From: DTU089 sp964421815
GTDB taxonomy: Bacteria > Bacillota > Clostridia > Oscillospirales > Acutalibacteraceae
Reading direction: 5' to 3'
Assembly (NCBI GenBank): GCA_964421815.1
Contig: CAYQYT010000018.1
Coordinates: 1-29,192, forward strand
Length of the DNA: 29,192 nt
Positions 6,533 to 13,539 of this stretch are shown one piece after another. Both the position numbers and the translations under genes were made by a program. Position 1 is the stretch's first letter; every line of letters starts with the position of its first letter. The notes under the pieces were generated by a model, which saw nothing but the letters and a program-made list of their open reading frames with translations, made no database searches and was not told where the DNA came from.

Positions 6533-8212
6533 ATGGAAAAAGAAAAACAAGTGGAGTTGCTCCATAAAGTTATTCACGGCGGTTTGAAAGCCTTTTCAAA
6601 TTCTATTAAAGACGGAAGTGATTTTCTTCCTTCAAATGCCTATGTTACGGAGGATTTTTTTGCGGGCACGGAGAAGTTTTCGGAAAAACCCTCTAAAAAA
6701 AGCAAATGGAGTTTAGGTTACGCAAATGTTGACTTAACTCCTTTGGATTATGCCGAACGTAACTACTATATGGGTGGTTACATTGCTCCCGAAAACAGAT
6801 TCAAAAATCTCATTGAAGAGGTCGTTGACGGCATGCAGGGTAGGGCAATCGCCCTTGACGACGGTTCAGGTAGGGGGATTTCTCTTTTTTGTACCGTTGA
6901 CTGTATCGGCATAACAAACGGTGATATAAGAGTAATCAGAAAGAAATTCAAAGAAAAATATCTGAAACTATATCCCGACGGAAAAATCGCATCAGTAAAT
7001 ATATTTGCCACCCATTCACATAGTTGCGTTGATACGGAGGGATTGTGGACGGAATTTCCCGGGAAGTTGTTCAGAAACCTTAAACGCAAATACACGGGAA
7101 AGGGTGTTCTTGAACGGGGTGCGGACGAGCAGTATATGCGCTTCCTTTTCGAGAGAGTAAGCGATACTCTTATAAATGCGGTAAAAGATATGTGCAAGGG
7201 AGAAATGACAGTTGCACAAAAAGATATTACCGAAAACTATTTTAAGAATAAAAACAGACCATCCGCACAAAGTGTTGTTACCGATATTACAAGATTGACT
7301 TTTACTCCCGACGACAAAAAGAAAACTCCTACAGTTATAGTGAATCTTCCCGCACACCCGGATGTTGCGGGCTTGCCTGTGAAAAGTGAAGTCGGCTCCG
7401 GACGTCGCCTTTGCGGCGAATATGTTTACTATATGGGAGAAATAATAAATAAAGCCGGGTACAATTTTATGTTTTTTAACGGTGCAATCTGTGCTATTTA
7501 TATGTCCTGCGGTGTTACAAATGACGGTTTGCATCTTGAACACAGATACCAACAGTCCGCCCGTTTCGGCAGGGAGATAGGCAGAATTACTCTTGCCCTT
7601 ACAAAAACTCTCGGTGAAATAAAGAAAGACAGTATTCTTTATAACAATGAAGAAATTCTCAAAGAAACAGCCGAAGCCTTACAAAACGGCGGGAAATACA
7701 CCCTGTGGTGCGAGGATTGGGAGCCTGTTAAAGAGAAAAAAGTTGAGCCGATTCTTAATATCAGATTAAAGGAAGTTAAAATCCCCATTGAAAATCCTCT
7801 TATGGCGGCGGCGGGCAAATTGAAACTTGCCAATTACAATGTTCTTGTTGAGGGCGAGAAACAGTATGCCGTATATTCTGAAATCGGCTATTTAGAACTT
7901 GGCAAGGATTTGAAAATTGCCATGGTTCCCGGTGAATTCTGCTGCGACTTATTGATGGGCGGGAAATCACTTTACGCACAAAATTCAGTTAAACACAGGG
8001 ATTTCGGAATCCCGTCACTCCGTGAAATATTCGGGAAAGATACAATGGTTTTCGGCCTTGCAAACGATGAGATAGGGTACATTGTTCCCGATAATGACTA
8101 TACAATGGGCGATCCCGTAAATCATTATCACGAACTTGTTTCTCTCGGTTGTAAAACGGGTTCTTCCATTATGAACGGATTTGTTGAGTTGGCGGCTGAA
8201 TTAAATAAATAA
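6533..8212 (+). CDS. divergent ceramidase-fold hydrolase, copy 2
   Basis: This 559-aa protein is a distant paralogue of the preceding gene. Shared blocks, in order, are GYANVDLTP (62-70), VDCIGITNGD (122-131), the zinc-site FATHSHSCVDTEGLW (158-172), LPAHPD (H275), CGEYVYY (294-300) and FFNGAIC (314-320). It carries an extra N-terminal arm of about 55 residues and a larger insert after the THSHS motif. The position of the ceramidase Ser nucleophile (NGAQGDVSP) reads NGAICAIYM, giving Tyr. There is no signal peptide. The start at 6533 has only a weak GGTG ribosome site. It lies 44 bases after copy 1 and 21 bases before the kinase gene. The function is not known; N-deacylation of an amino-sugar compound is an inference from context. 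Confidence 0.62.
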   Translation: MEKEKQVELLHKVIHGGLKAFSNSIKDGSDFLPSNAYVTEDFFAGTEKFSEKPSKKSKWSLGYANVDLTPLDYAERNYYMGGYIAPENRFKNLIEEVVDGMQGRAIALDDGSGRGISLFCTVDCIGITNGDIRVIRKKFKEKYLKLYPDGKIASVNIFATHSHSCVDTEGLWTEFPGKLFRNLKRKYTGKGVLERGADEQYMRFLFERVSDTLINAVKDMCKGEMTVAQKDITENYFKNKNRPSAQSVVTDITRLTFTPDDKKKTPTVIVNLPAHPDVAGLPVKSEVGSGRRLCGEYVYYMGEIINKAGYNFMFFNGAICAIYMSCGVTNDGLHLEHRYQQSARFGREIGRITLALTKTLGEIKKDSILYNNEEILKETAEALQNGGKYTLWCEDWEPVKEKKVEPILNIRLKEVKIPIENPLMAAAGKLKLANYNVLVEGEKQYAVYSEIGYLELGKDLKIAMVPGEFCCDLLMGGKSLYAQNSVKHRDFGIPSLREIFGKDTMVFGLANDEIGYIVPDNDYTMGDPVNHYHELVSLGCKTGSSIMNGFVELAAELNK

Positions 8213-8233
8213 CAGAGCAAAGGAGGTTTTTTC

Positions 8234-9130
8234 GTGGAATATTATCTCGGTATTGACGGCGGCGGTACTCGTACTGTTGCGGCGGTTTCCGATGAAAAAG
8301 GGAATATACTTTTTAAAATCGTGGGTAAAAGTATAAACTTTTATTCCTTAGGAATGGAAAAAGCACGGGAAAACCTTTCACTTGTTATAGAAAAAATCAA
8401 TAATGCCCTTGGGAAAATAACTTTTAAAGGAACATTCATCGGTTGCTCCGCATTGGATGATGCCGCGGACGAAAAAACAATTTATGAACTTTGCAACGGT
8501 ATAATTGATGCCGAAAAAATCCGTATGAACAGCGATGTTTTTGTTGCCCTGGCATCTTCGGGAGAGGATTTGTGCCGCGCCGTTGCAATTTGCGGGACGG
8601 GCTCAATCGTCGCGGGAATTGATGAGAATAATATTATCAAAACCAAAGGCGGTTGGGGACATATTATCGGTGACGAGGGCTCGGCTTATTCAATAGCATT
8701 GAATTCATTGAAAGCCTGTGCAATGCTTTGTGACGAGGGAAAACGTACACCCATTGTTAAAGGGGCGGAGGAGTTTTTCGGGGTTGATTGCTTTAGAGAA
8801 ATAATAGAGAAAATTCATTCTCCCAAAATGACCAAAGACATCTTGGCGGGCTTTTCCGAAAAGGTGGCGCAGGTTGCAGAGGAGGATTTTGTGGCAAAAA
8901 CAGTTATTATGAATGAAGCCCATTTCTTTTCAAAAACAGTTCTTATGCTCCTCAATGAAATGAAAAAATGCACCTTGCTTTCTCTTTACGGTGGAGTTTT
9001 TCAGAATAATGAGTTCTTCAGAACTTGCTTTACGGACGATATAAAAGAAATTCACCCCGAATTAAAGATTGAACTTCTTACCATACCCCCGGAAGAAAGT
9101 GCTTTGAAAATTGCGAGGGAAATGTTTTGA
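8234..9130 (+). CDS. BadF/BadG-family sugar kinase (GlcNAc/MurNAc kinase-like)
   Basis: This 298-aa ASKHA-fold ATPase is of the type that phosphorylates N-acetylglucosamine (and, in clostridial MurK, also N-acetylmuramic acid) at O6. The motifs are phosphate-1 GIDGGGTRT (6-14), NSDVFVALAS (99-108) with likely catalytic Asp101, phosphate-2 ICGTGSIV (119-126) and GGWGHIIGDEGSAYSIA (139-155), the sugar and adenosine region of GlcNAc kinases. BadF itself, a benzoyl-CoA reductase activator, would have an iron-sulfur CxxC, which is absent here. The start is GTG at 8234, supported by AAAGGAGG. The gene overlaps the next by 4 bases, indicating translational coupling. With the GH84 enzyme in the same operon, phosphorylation of released GlcNAc is the simplest role. 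Confidence 0.8.
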   Translation: MEYYLGIDGGGTRTVAAVSDEKGNILFKIVGKSINFYSLGMEKARENLSLVIEKINNALGKITFKGTFIGCSALDDAADEKTIYELCNGIIDAEKIRMNSDVFVALASSGEDLCRAVAICGTGSIVAGIDENNIIKTKGGWGHIIGDEGSAYSIALNSLKACAMLCDEGKRTPIVKGAEEFFGVDCFREIIEKIHSPKMTKDILAGFSEKVAQVAEEDFVAKTVIMNEAHFFSKTVLMLLNEMKKCTLLSLYGGVFQNNEFFRTCFTDDIKEIHPELKIELLTIPPEESALKIAREMF

Positions 9131-9864
9131 AAAAGTATCTGGAATATATAAGAATAAATCAAGAAATAATGGGACGTATCGAAACCGACGGCGCACAATC
9201 CATTGAACAGGCGGCGGTGCTTTTCAGCGATGCGTTGATTGAGAACAGAAAAATATTTCTTTTCGGTACAGGACACTCCCACATGCTTGCGGAAGAACTG
9301 TTTTACAGAGCGGGGGGACTTGTTAAAATACAACCCATTCTGGAGCCCGCTTTAATGCTCCATATTTCCGCTTCGGAAAGTACCGAGGCAGAACGTGTTG
9401 AGGGTGTTGCCCAAAGGCTTTTTGAAGATTATAAAATTAAGGAAAACGACGTTATTGTTATTATTTCCAACTCGGGAAGAAACGGAGTAATTGTGGATAT
9501 GGCACTCCTTTGCAAAGAACGGGGAGTCAAAATTATTGCCCTCACAAATACCCGACATACATATTCTTCGGAATCCCGTCACAAAAGCGGAAAAAGGCTT
9601 TGCGAAATTGCGGATATAGTGTTGGACAATTTCGGTTGCGTGGGTGATGCCTGCGTGAGTATTGACGGTGTTGACGGAAAAATCTGTCCCACCTCAACGG
9701 TAAGCGGAGCGTTGATTCTCAATGCCGTTGTGGCTGAAACTGTTGATATCTGTGTTAATAAGGGCTTTGTGCCGGAGCATTTCGCAAGTTCCAATGTGGA
9801 CGGCGGCGATGAAATCAACAATGAACTTATAAGAAAATATAAAGAGGAGATAAAGCACCTATGA
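9127..9864 (+). CDS. SIS-domain protein (UPF0309-like sugar-phosphate binding protein)
   Basis: This 245-aa protein has a sugar-isomerase (SIS) fold, which binds phosphorylated aldoses or ketoses. Typical elements are the helix-rich N-terminus, FLFGTGHSHMLAEEL (45-59), where the Ser/His loop binds sugar phosphate, and VIISNSGRNGVIVDMA (111-126), followed by VKIIALTN. The start is TTG, whose last two bases belong to the TGA stop of the kinase (TTGA), with GAGGGA 8 bases upstream. The downstream gene overlaps again through ATGA. It is not MurQ, whose etherase signature I do not see. A reaction on the kinase product (GlcNAc-6-P or MurNAc-6-P) is plausible but unproven. Confidence 0.78.
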   Translation: MKKYLEYIRINQEIMGRIETDGAQSIEQAAVLFSDALIENRKIFLFGTGHSHMLAEELFYRAGGLVKIQPILEPALMLHISASESTEAERVEGVAQRLFEDYKIKENDVIVIISNSGRNGVIVDMALLCKERGVKIIALTNTRHTYSSESRHKSGKRLCEIADIVLDNFGCVGDACVSIDGVDGKICPTSTVSGALILNAVVAETVDICVNKGFVPEHFASSNVDGGDEINNELIRKYKEEIKHL

Positions 9865-11504
9865 TTTACCCCATACCTCAAAAAAACAACTTAAACGGCG
9901 AAAGCGTTGCTGTGAAATCGGTTGCTGTTTCGGGAGATTACAAAAATGTTGCGGAAAATGTTTTTCAGTCCTACGGTATCGGAACAGACGGCGGATTCAA
10001 GGTTGAAATTAAGATTTACGACAGCAGAAAAACTACTTATATTGAGGAAATATCTTCTTTGACGAATGAGAAATACTTTATAACCGTAAATAAAGACGGT
10101 GTGGTTATTGAAACATCTTCAGAACGCGGAGTGTTCAGAGCCCTTAACACCCTTTGTAAGTTCATAGAGACGAATGAACTTAAAACGGGTGAACTTGAAG
10201 ATTATCCGCTTTTTGAAACCCGCGGTTACATTGAGGGATTCTACGGCAAAACATGGGAGGAAGAAAAAAGACTTTCAGTTATGAGCCTTATGGCAAAATA
10301 CGGAATGAATACCTATTACTATGCTCCCAAGGATGATGTTTATCACAGGGAGAAATGGCGGGAACTTTACCCCGAAAATGAGTTGAATGCTCTGAAGAAA
10401 CTTTTTGATTTTGCAACGGAAAACCAAATGGATTTCTTTTGGTGCGTCGGCCCGGGACTTTCATATAAATACACTTCCGAAGAAGATTTTGATTTGCTTA
10501 TTGAAAAAATCAAAAGCATCTATGCCTTGGGTATAAGAAATTTCGGCTTGCTCCTTGACGATATTCCCACGGAGTTCTGTTACGAGGAGGACAAAGTCGC
10601 TTTTGACGGCATAGTTGACGCACATATTCAACTTATAAATAAGACATACAATGCCCTCAAAAGTTTCGATAATTCCATATCACTTACTGTTTGTCCCACA
10701 CAGTACAGCGGTGACGAAAAAGGTTATTATATCTCTAAATTCGGCAGGAATATTCCGAAAGATGTTAAAATGTTCTGGACGGGTGCGGAGATTTGTTCGA
10801 GAGTTCTCACCGTGAGGGAGTCCGAAGAACTTCTCCGTTCAACAGGACATAAACCGCTCTTCTGGGACAATTACCCCGTTAACGACTGCGAAATGTACCA
10901 GGAAATGCACCTTGGCGCAATTATCGGCAGGGACAAAGAACTGTACAAATGCTCCGAGGGACTTATTGCAAATGTTATGGAATATGCGGAGTGTTCAAAA
11001 ATTCCCCTTATTACAATTGGGGATTACCTTTGGAATCCCCACAGTTACTGTCCCGAAAAATCCCTCCAAAATGCCTATGAGGAACTTTTGGGAGAAAAAG
11101 GGGATATTTTTAAATACTTCGGGGACAATTTGGGTGTTTCCTGCCTTTCAAGATACAGCGGCGGTATTATGAGTTCAACTCTCGGAAAAATCAGAAAAAC
11201 CTTGGCTGACGGCAATAAGGACGGAGCACTCGCAGAGTTTAAGGCGTATATCGGTAAAATGAGGGAGTGTCTTAATTTACTTGAAAGTGACGAGTTCCCG
11301 ATTTTTGCGGAATTGGGCAAATGGACCAAGAAATTTTCCATGTGTTGTGATCTGTTGGATGCAATCTGTAATGAATGGGAAAATCCCACGGAGGAAAACT
11401 ACGGGATTCTCAAGGATTTGACGGAAAAATACAATTCCGACGGAACAATTCTTACGGGCTTTGCAATACGCGAAGCCGCAGAAAAAACTTTGGGACTTTA
11501 TTAA
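9861..11504 (+). CDS. GH84 beta-N-acetylglucosaminidase (O-GlcNAcase/NagJ-like), cytoplasmic
   Basis: This 547-aa glycoside hydrolase of family 84 removes beta-linked GlcNAc by substrate-assisted catalysis. Residues 1-115 form a GH20b-like alpha/beta domain ending SSERGVFRALNTLCKFI. The TIM barrel starts ETRGYIEGFYGKTW (119-132), continues YYYAPKDDVYHREKWRELYP (152-171), and carries the catalytic Asp pair D233-D234 in FGLLLDDIPTEF (228-239). Further barrel motifs are FWCVGPGLSY (193-202) and LFWDNYPVND. A helical C-terminal region follows. Most bacterial relatives are secreted, multi-domain enzymes; here there is neither a signal peptide nor a carbohydrate-binding module. The ATG overlaps the SIS gene stop, and the operon ends at the terminator that follows. 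Confidence 0.9.
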   Translation: MIYPIPQKNNLNGESVAVKSVAVSGDYKNVAENVFQSYGIGTDGGFKVEIKIYDSRKTTYIEEISSLTNEKYFITVNKDGVVIETSSERGVFRALNTLCKFIETNELKTGELEDYPLFETRGYIEGFYGKTWEEEKRLSVMSLMAKYGMNTYYYAPKDDVYHREKWRELYPENELNALKKLFDFATENQMDFFWCVGPGLSYKYTSEEDFDLLIEKIKSIYALGIRNFGLLLDDIPTEFCYEEDKVAFDGIVDAHIQLINKTYNALKSFDNSISLTVCPTQYSGDEKGYYISKFGRNIPKDVKMFWTGAEICSRVLTVRESEELLRSTGHKPLFWDNYPVNDCEMYQEMHLGAIIGRDKELYKCSEGLIANVMEYAECSKIPLITIGDYLWNPHSYCPEKSLQNAYEELLGEKGDIFKYFGDNLGVSCLSRYSGGIMSSTLGKIRKTLADGNKDGALAEFKAYIGKMRECLNLLESDEFPIFAELGKWTKKFSMCCDLLDAICNEWENPTEENYGILKDLTEKYNSDGTILTGFAIREAAEKTLGLY

Positions 11505-11507
11505 GAG

Positions 11508-11551
11508 AAAACAACTGCGACATCTGTTTGGGATTTCGCAGTTGTTTTTTT
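11508..11551 (+). terminator. operon terminator after GH84
   Basis: The stem ACAACTGCGA/TCGCAGTTGT (11511-11520 and 11536-11545) is extended by an A-run before and seven T after it. It begins 4 bases after the GH84 stop codon. Confidence 0.88.
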
Positions 11552-11580
11552 GCGGAAAAGTGAATTTAGGGTTTATTTTA

Positions 11581-11609
11581 TTGACACTTTTAATTTAAAG
11601 GTTTATTAT
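11581..11609 (+). promoter_or_regulatory. sigma-A promoter for the ProXp-ala/gph/flavodoxin unit
   Basis: TTGACA (11581-11586) and TATTAT (11604-11609) are separated by 17 bases, 31 bases upstream of the ATG at 11641. Confidence 0.75.
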
Positions 11610-11640
11610 TGTATGGAAAAATATTGCATGGAGAACTGTT

Positions 11641-12201
11641 ATGTATATCAACGAAAAAACATTTACAACTCATCCCGACTCCACAACCACGCAAAAGGAA
11701 ATGCAGAGTTACCTTTTCCTTGAAGAAAACGGGGTGGAATACGTGAGAGCCGAACATGACGAGGCGGCAACCATCGAACTTTGCGAGGGAGTTGAAAAGG
11801 TGATTGGTGCAAAGATTTGCAAAAATCTTCTTCTCTGTAACCGCCAACAGACAAAGTTCTATATGCTCCTGATTCCCGGGAATATGCCTTTTAAAACAAA
11901 GTATTTGTCCGCCCAGATAAATTCTTCCCGCCTTTCCTTTGCAAGCGGTGAGAAAATGGAGGAACTTCTCAATGTTTCCCCGGGATCTTTGACAGTTCTT
12001 TCCCTGATGTTCGACAGGGAGGAAAATGTTGAACTTCTTGTTGAAAAGAATGTGTTTAAAGACGAGTATTTTGCCTGTCACCCTTGCGTTAATACCGCAA
12101 CGGTTAAGTTTAAAACCGAGGATTTGAAAGGAAAAGTTTTACCCGCTCTTAACAGAAATTATACGGTTGTGGATTTGGAGTGCCCGGAAGATGAAGATTG
12201 A
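11641..12201 (+). CDS. prolyl-tRNA editing deacylase, ProXp-ala/PrdX type (YbaK-like)
   Basis: This 186-aa free-standing INS-type editing domain hydrolyses mischarged tRNA(Pro), typically Ala-tRNA(Pro). Family signatures are VIGAKICKNLLLCNRQQTKF (58-77), with the conserved KNLLL Lys/Asn and NRQQ block, LLIPGNMPFKTK, SRLSFASGEKMEELL, PGSLTVLSLMFD and the C-terminal ACHPCVNTATVKF. These match ProXp-ala/PrdX more closely than YbaK or EbsC. It is cytoplasmic. GGAG lies 8 bases before ATG 11641. The 3' end overlaps the phosphatase gene by 11 bases. Confidence 0.88.
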   Translation: MYINEKTFTTHPDSTTTQKEMQSYLFLEENGVEYVRAEHDEAATIELCEGVEKVIGAKICKNLLLCNRQQTKFYMLLIPGNMPFKTKYLSAQINSSRLSFASGEKMEELLNVSPGSLTVLSLMFDREENVELLVEKNVFKDEYFACHPCVNTATVKFKTEDLKGKVLPALNRNYTVVDLECPEDED

Positions 12202-12847
12202 ATCAGTTGTTTTTGACCTTGACGGAACCTTGCTTGATACTTTGGGAGATTTGCGTGACAGCGTGAATTTTGCCCTACGAAAAAATTCCTTGCCCATGCG
12301 TTCCACGGAAGAAATACAAGCCTTTGTGGGTAACGGTATTCGCCGTTTAATAGAACGGTCAGTTCCCGAGAATACCCCCGTTGAAATTGTTGACAAGTGT
12401 TTTGACGATTTTAAGGAACACTACAAGACTCATTCCGCGATTTTAACGAAAGCCTATGACGGCATAATTGATTTGATGAAAGAATTAAAATCAAAAGGTA
12501 TTAAAATTGCGGTTGTTTCCAACAAGGCGGATTTTGCCGTAAAGACCCTAATGGAGGATTATTTCAGCGGTCTTTATGACTGTGCCTACGGCGAAAGGGC
12601 GGGGGTGGAGAAAAAGCCCGCTCCCGACGGTGTTTTCGGTGCAATGGCGGAAATAAAAGCCATGAAAGAAAGTACTATTTACATAGGGGACTCCGAGGTG
12701 GATGTTGAAACCGCAAAAAATGCGGGACTTCCCTGTGTTTCGGTTACATGGGGTTTTCGTGATAAAGAGGTTTTAGAAAATCTTTGTCCCGAATATATTG
12801 TAGATAGTCCGAGAGATATTTTAAATCTAATTGAAAGAGGTATCTGA
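12191..12847 (+). CDS. gph: HAD-family hydrolase, phosphoglycolate phosphatase-like
   Basis: This 218-aa haloacid-dehalogenase-type phosphatase has a four-helix cap, as in phosphoglycolate phosphatase. Motif I is VVFDLDGTLLDT (6-17, Asp9 nucleophile and Asp11). Motif II is AVVSNK, motif III Lys lies in GVEKKPAPDG, and motif IV is YIGDSEVDVETAKNAG. I chose ATG 12191 rather than the upstream in-frame ATG at 12167 because MKIESVVFDLDGT is the normal start and GGAG lies 10 bases upstream. The true substrate could be another small phosphorylated metabolite, as HAD specificity is hard to predict. It sits directly before the flavodoxin-like gene with no gap. Confidence 0.82.
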   Translation: MKIESVVFDLDGTLLDTLGDLRDSVNFALRKNSLPMRSTEEIQAFVGNGIRRLIERSVPENTPVEIVDKCFDDFKEHYKTHSAILTKAYDGIIDLMKELKSKGIKIAVVSNKADFAVKTLMEDYFSGLYDCAYGERAGVEKKPAPDGVFGAMAEIKAMKESTIYIGDSEVDVETAKNAGLPCVSVTWGFRDKEVLENLCPEYIVDSPRDILNLIERGI

Positions 12848-13474
12848 ATGAAAGTTTTACTTGTAAACGGCGGCCCTCACGAAAAGGGTTGCACACATAC
12901 CGCACTTTGCGAAATTCAAAAGGAACTTAATGCACAGGGTGTTGATACGGAGATTTTTTGGCTTGGTAATAAGCCCGTGCGCGGTTGTATCGGCTGCGGC
13001 GGTTGTGTAAAAAATGACGGCCACTGTGTATTTGATGACGATATTGCAAATACTCTTATAGATAAAGCCGCAGAGGCGGACGGAATTGTTTTGGGTTCTC
13101 CCGTCCACTATGCCGCACCCTCGGGTACAATTTGTGCCGTTCTTGACAGAGCCTTCTATGCAGGTGGCAGGAATTTTAAATACAAACCCGCCGCCGCTGT
13201 TGTCAGTTGTCGCAGAGCGGGTTCAACCGCGGCTTTTGAGGTTCTCAATAAGTATTTCACCATTAACAATATGCCCATTGTTTCTTCGGGGTATTGGAAT
13301 ATGGTACACGGCTCAAAGGCGGAGGATGTTCTCCAAGACCTTGAGGGATTGCAGATTATGAGAACTCTCGGTAAAAATATGGCATGGCTTCTCAAATGCA
13401 TTGAGACGGGCAAAGCAAACGGCATTGAAAGACCTGCCGGTGAACAGAAAATTCGTACCAATTTTATAAGATAA
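12848..13474 (+). CDS. flavodoxin-fold NAD(P)H-dependent FMN reductase with Cys cluster
   Basis: This 208-aa flavodoxin-like reductase begins MKVLLVNGGPHEKGCTHTAL, the FMN phosphate loop. A CIGCGGCVKNDGHC motif (C47, C50, C53, C60) follows, similar to the iron-sulfur-flavoprotein group. Then come DGIVLGSPVHYAAPSGTICAVLDR (about 84-107), the FMN isoalloxazine region, and a variable C-terminus. Many clostridial paralogues reduce quinones, nitro compounds or unknown acceptors. The ATG directly follows the phosphatase stop (TGAATG), so the three genes from 11641 form one unit. The Cys set may bind a 4Fe-4S cluster, though its short spacing differs from classical Isf. Confidence 0.85.
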   Translation: MKVLLVNGGPHEKGCTHTALCEIQKELNAQGVDTEIFWLGNKPVRGCIGCGGCVKNDGHCVFDDDIANTLIDKAAEADGIVLGSPVHYAAPSGTICAVLDRAFYAGGRNFKYKPAAAVVSCRRAGSTAAFEVLNKYFTINNMPIVSSGYWNMVHGSKAEDVLQDLEGLQIMRTLGKNMAWLLKCIETGKANGIERPAGEQKIRTNFIR

Positions 13475-13503
13475 TTGATTTTGTTGTTTTTTAATGATAT
13501 AAT
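13475..13503 (+). promoter_or_regulatory. sigma-A promoter for the phosphohexomutase
   Basis: TTGATT (13475-13480) and a perfect TATAAT (13498-13503) are separated by 17 bases, 36 bases before the ATG. The -35 begins right after the flavodoxin gene stop codon. Confidence 0.7.
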
Positions 13504-13539
13504 TTAAAGTCAAAGAATTTTATTTAAGGAGAGATTCCT

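Noticed and set aside
7016..7552. Minus-strand open frame (178 aa) within the second ceramidase-like gene
   Set aside because: The plus-strand frame is continuous and paralogous to its neighbour; the antisense frame has no motif, promoter or terminator of its own.
8234..9130. Benzoyl-CoA reductase activator (BadF proper) as the function of the kinase-like gene
   Set aside because: The iron-sulfur cysteines of such activators are absent, and the GGWGHIIGDEGSAYSIA block is typical of GlcNAc-type kinases.
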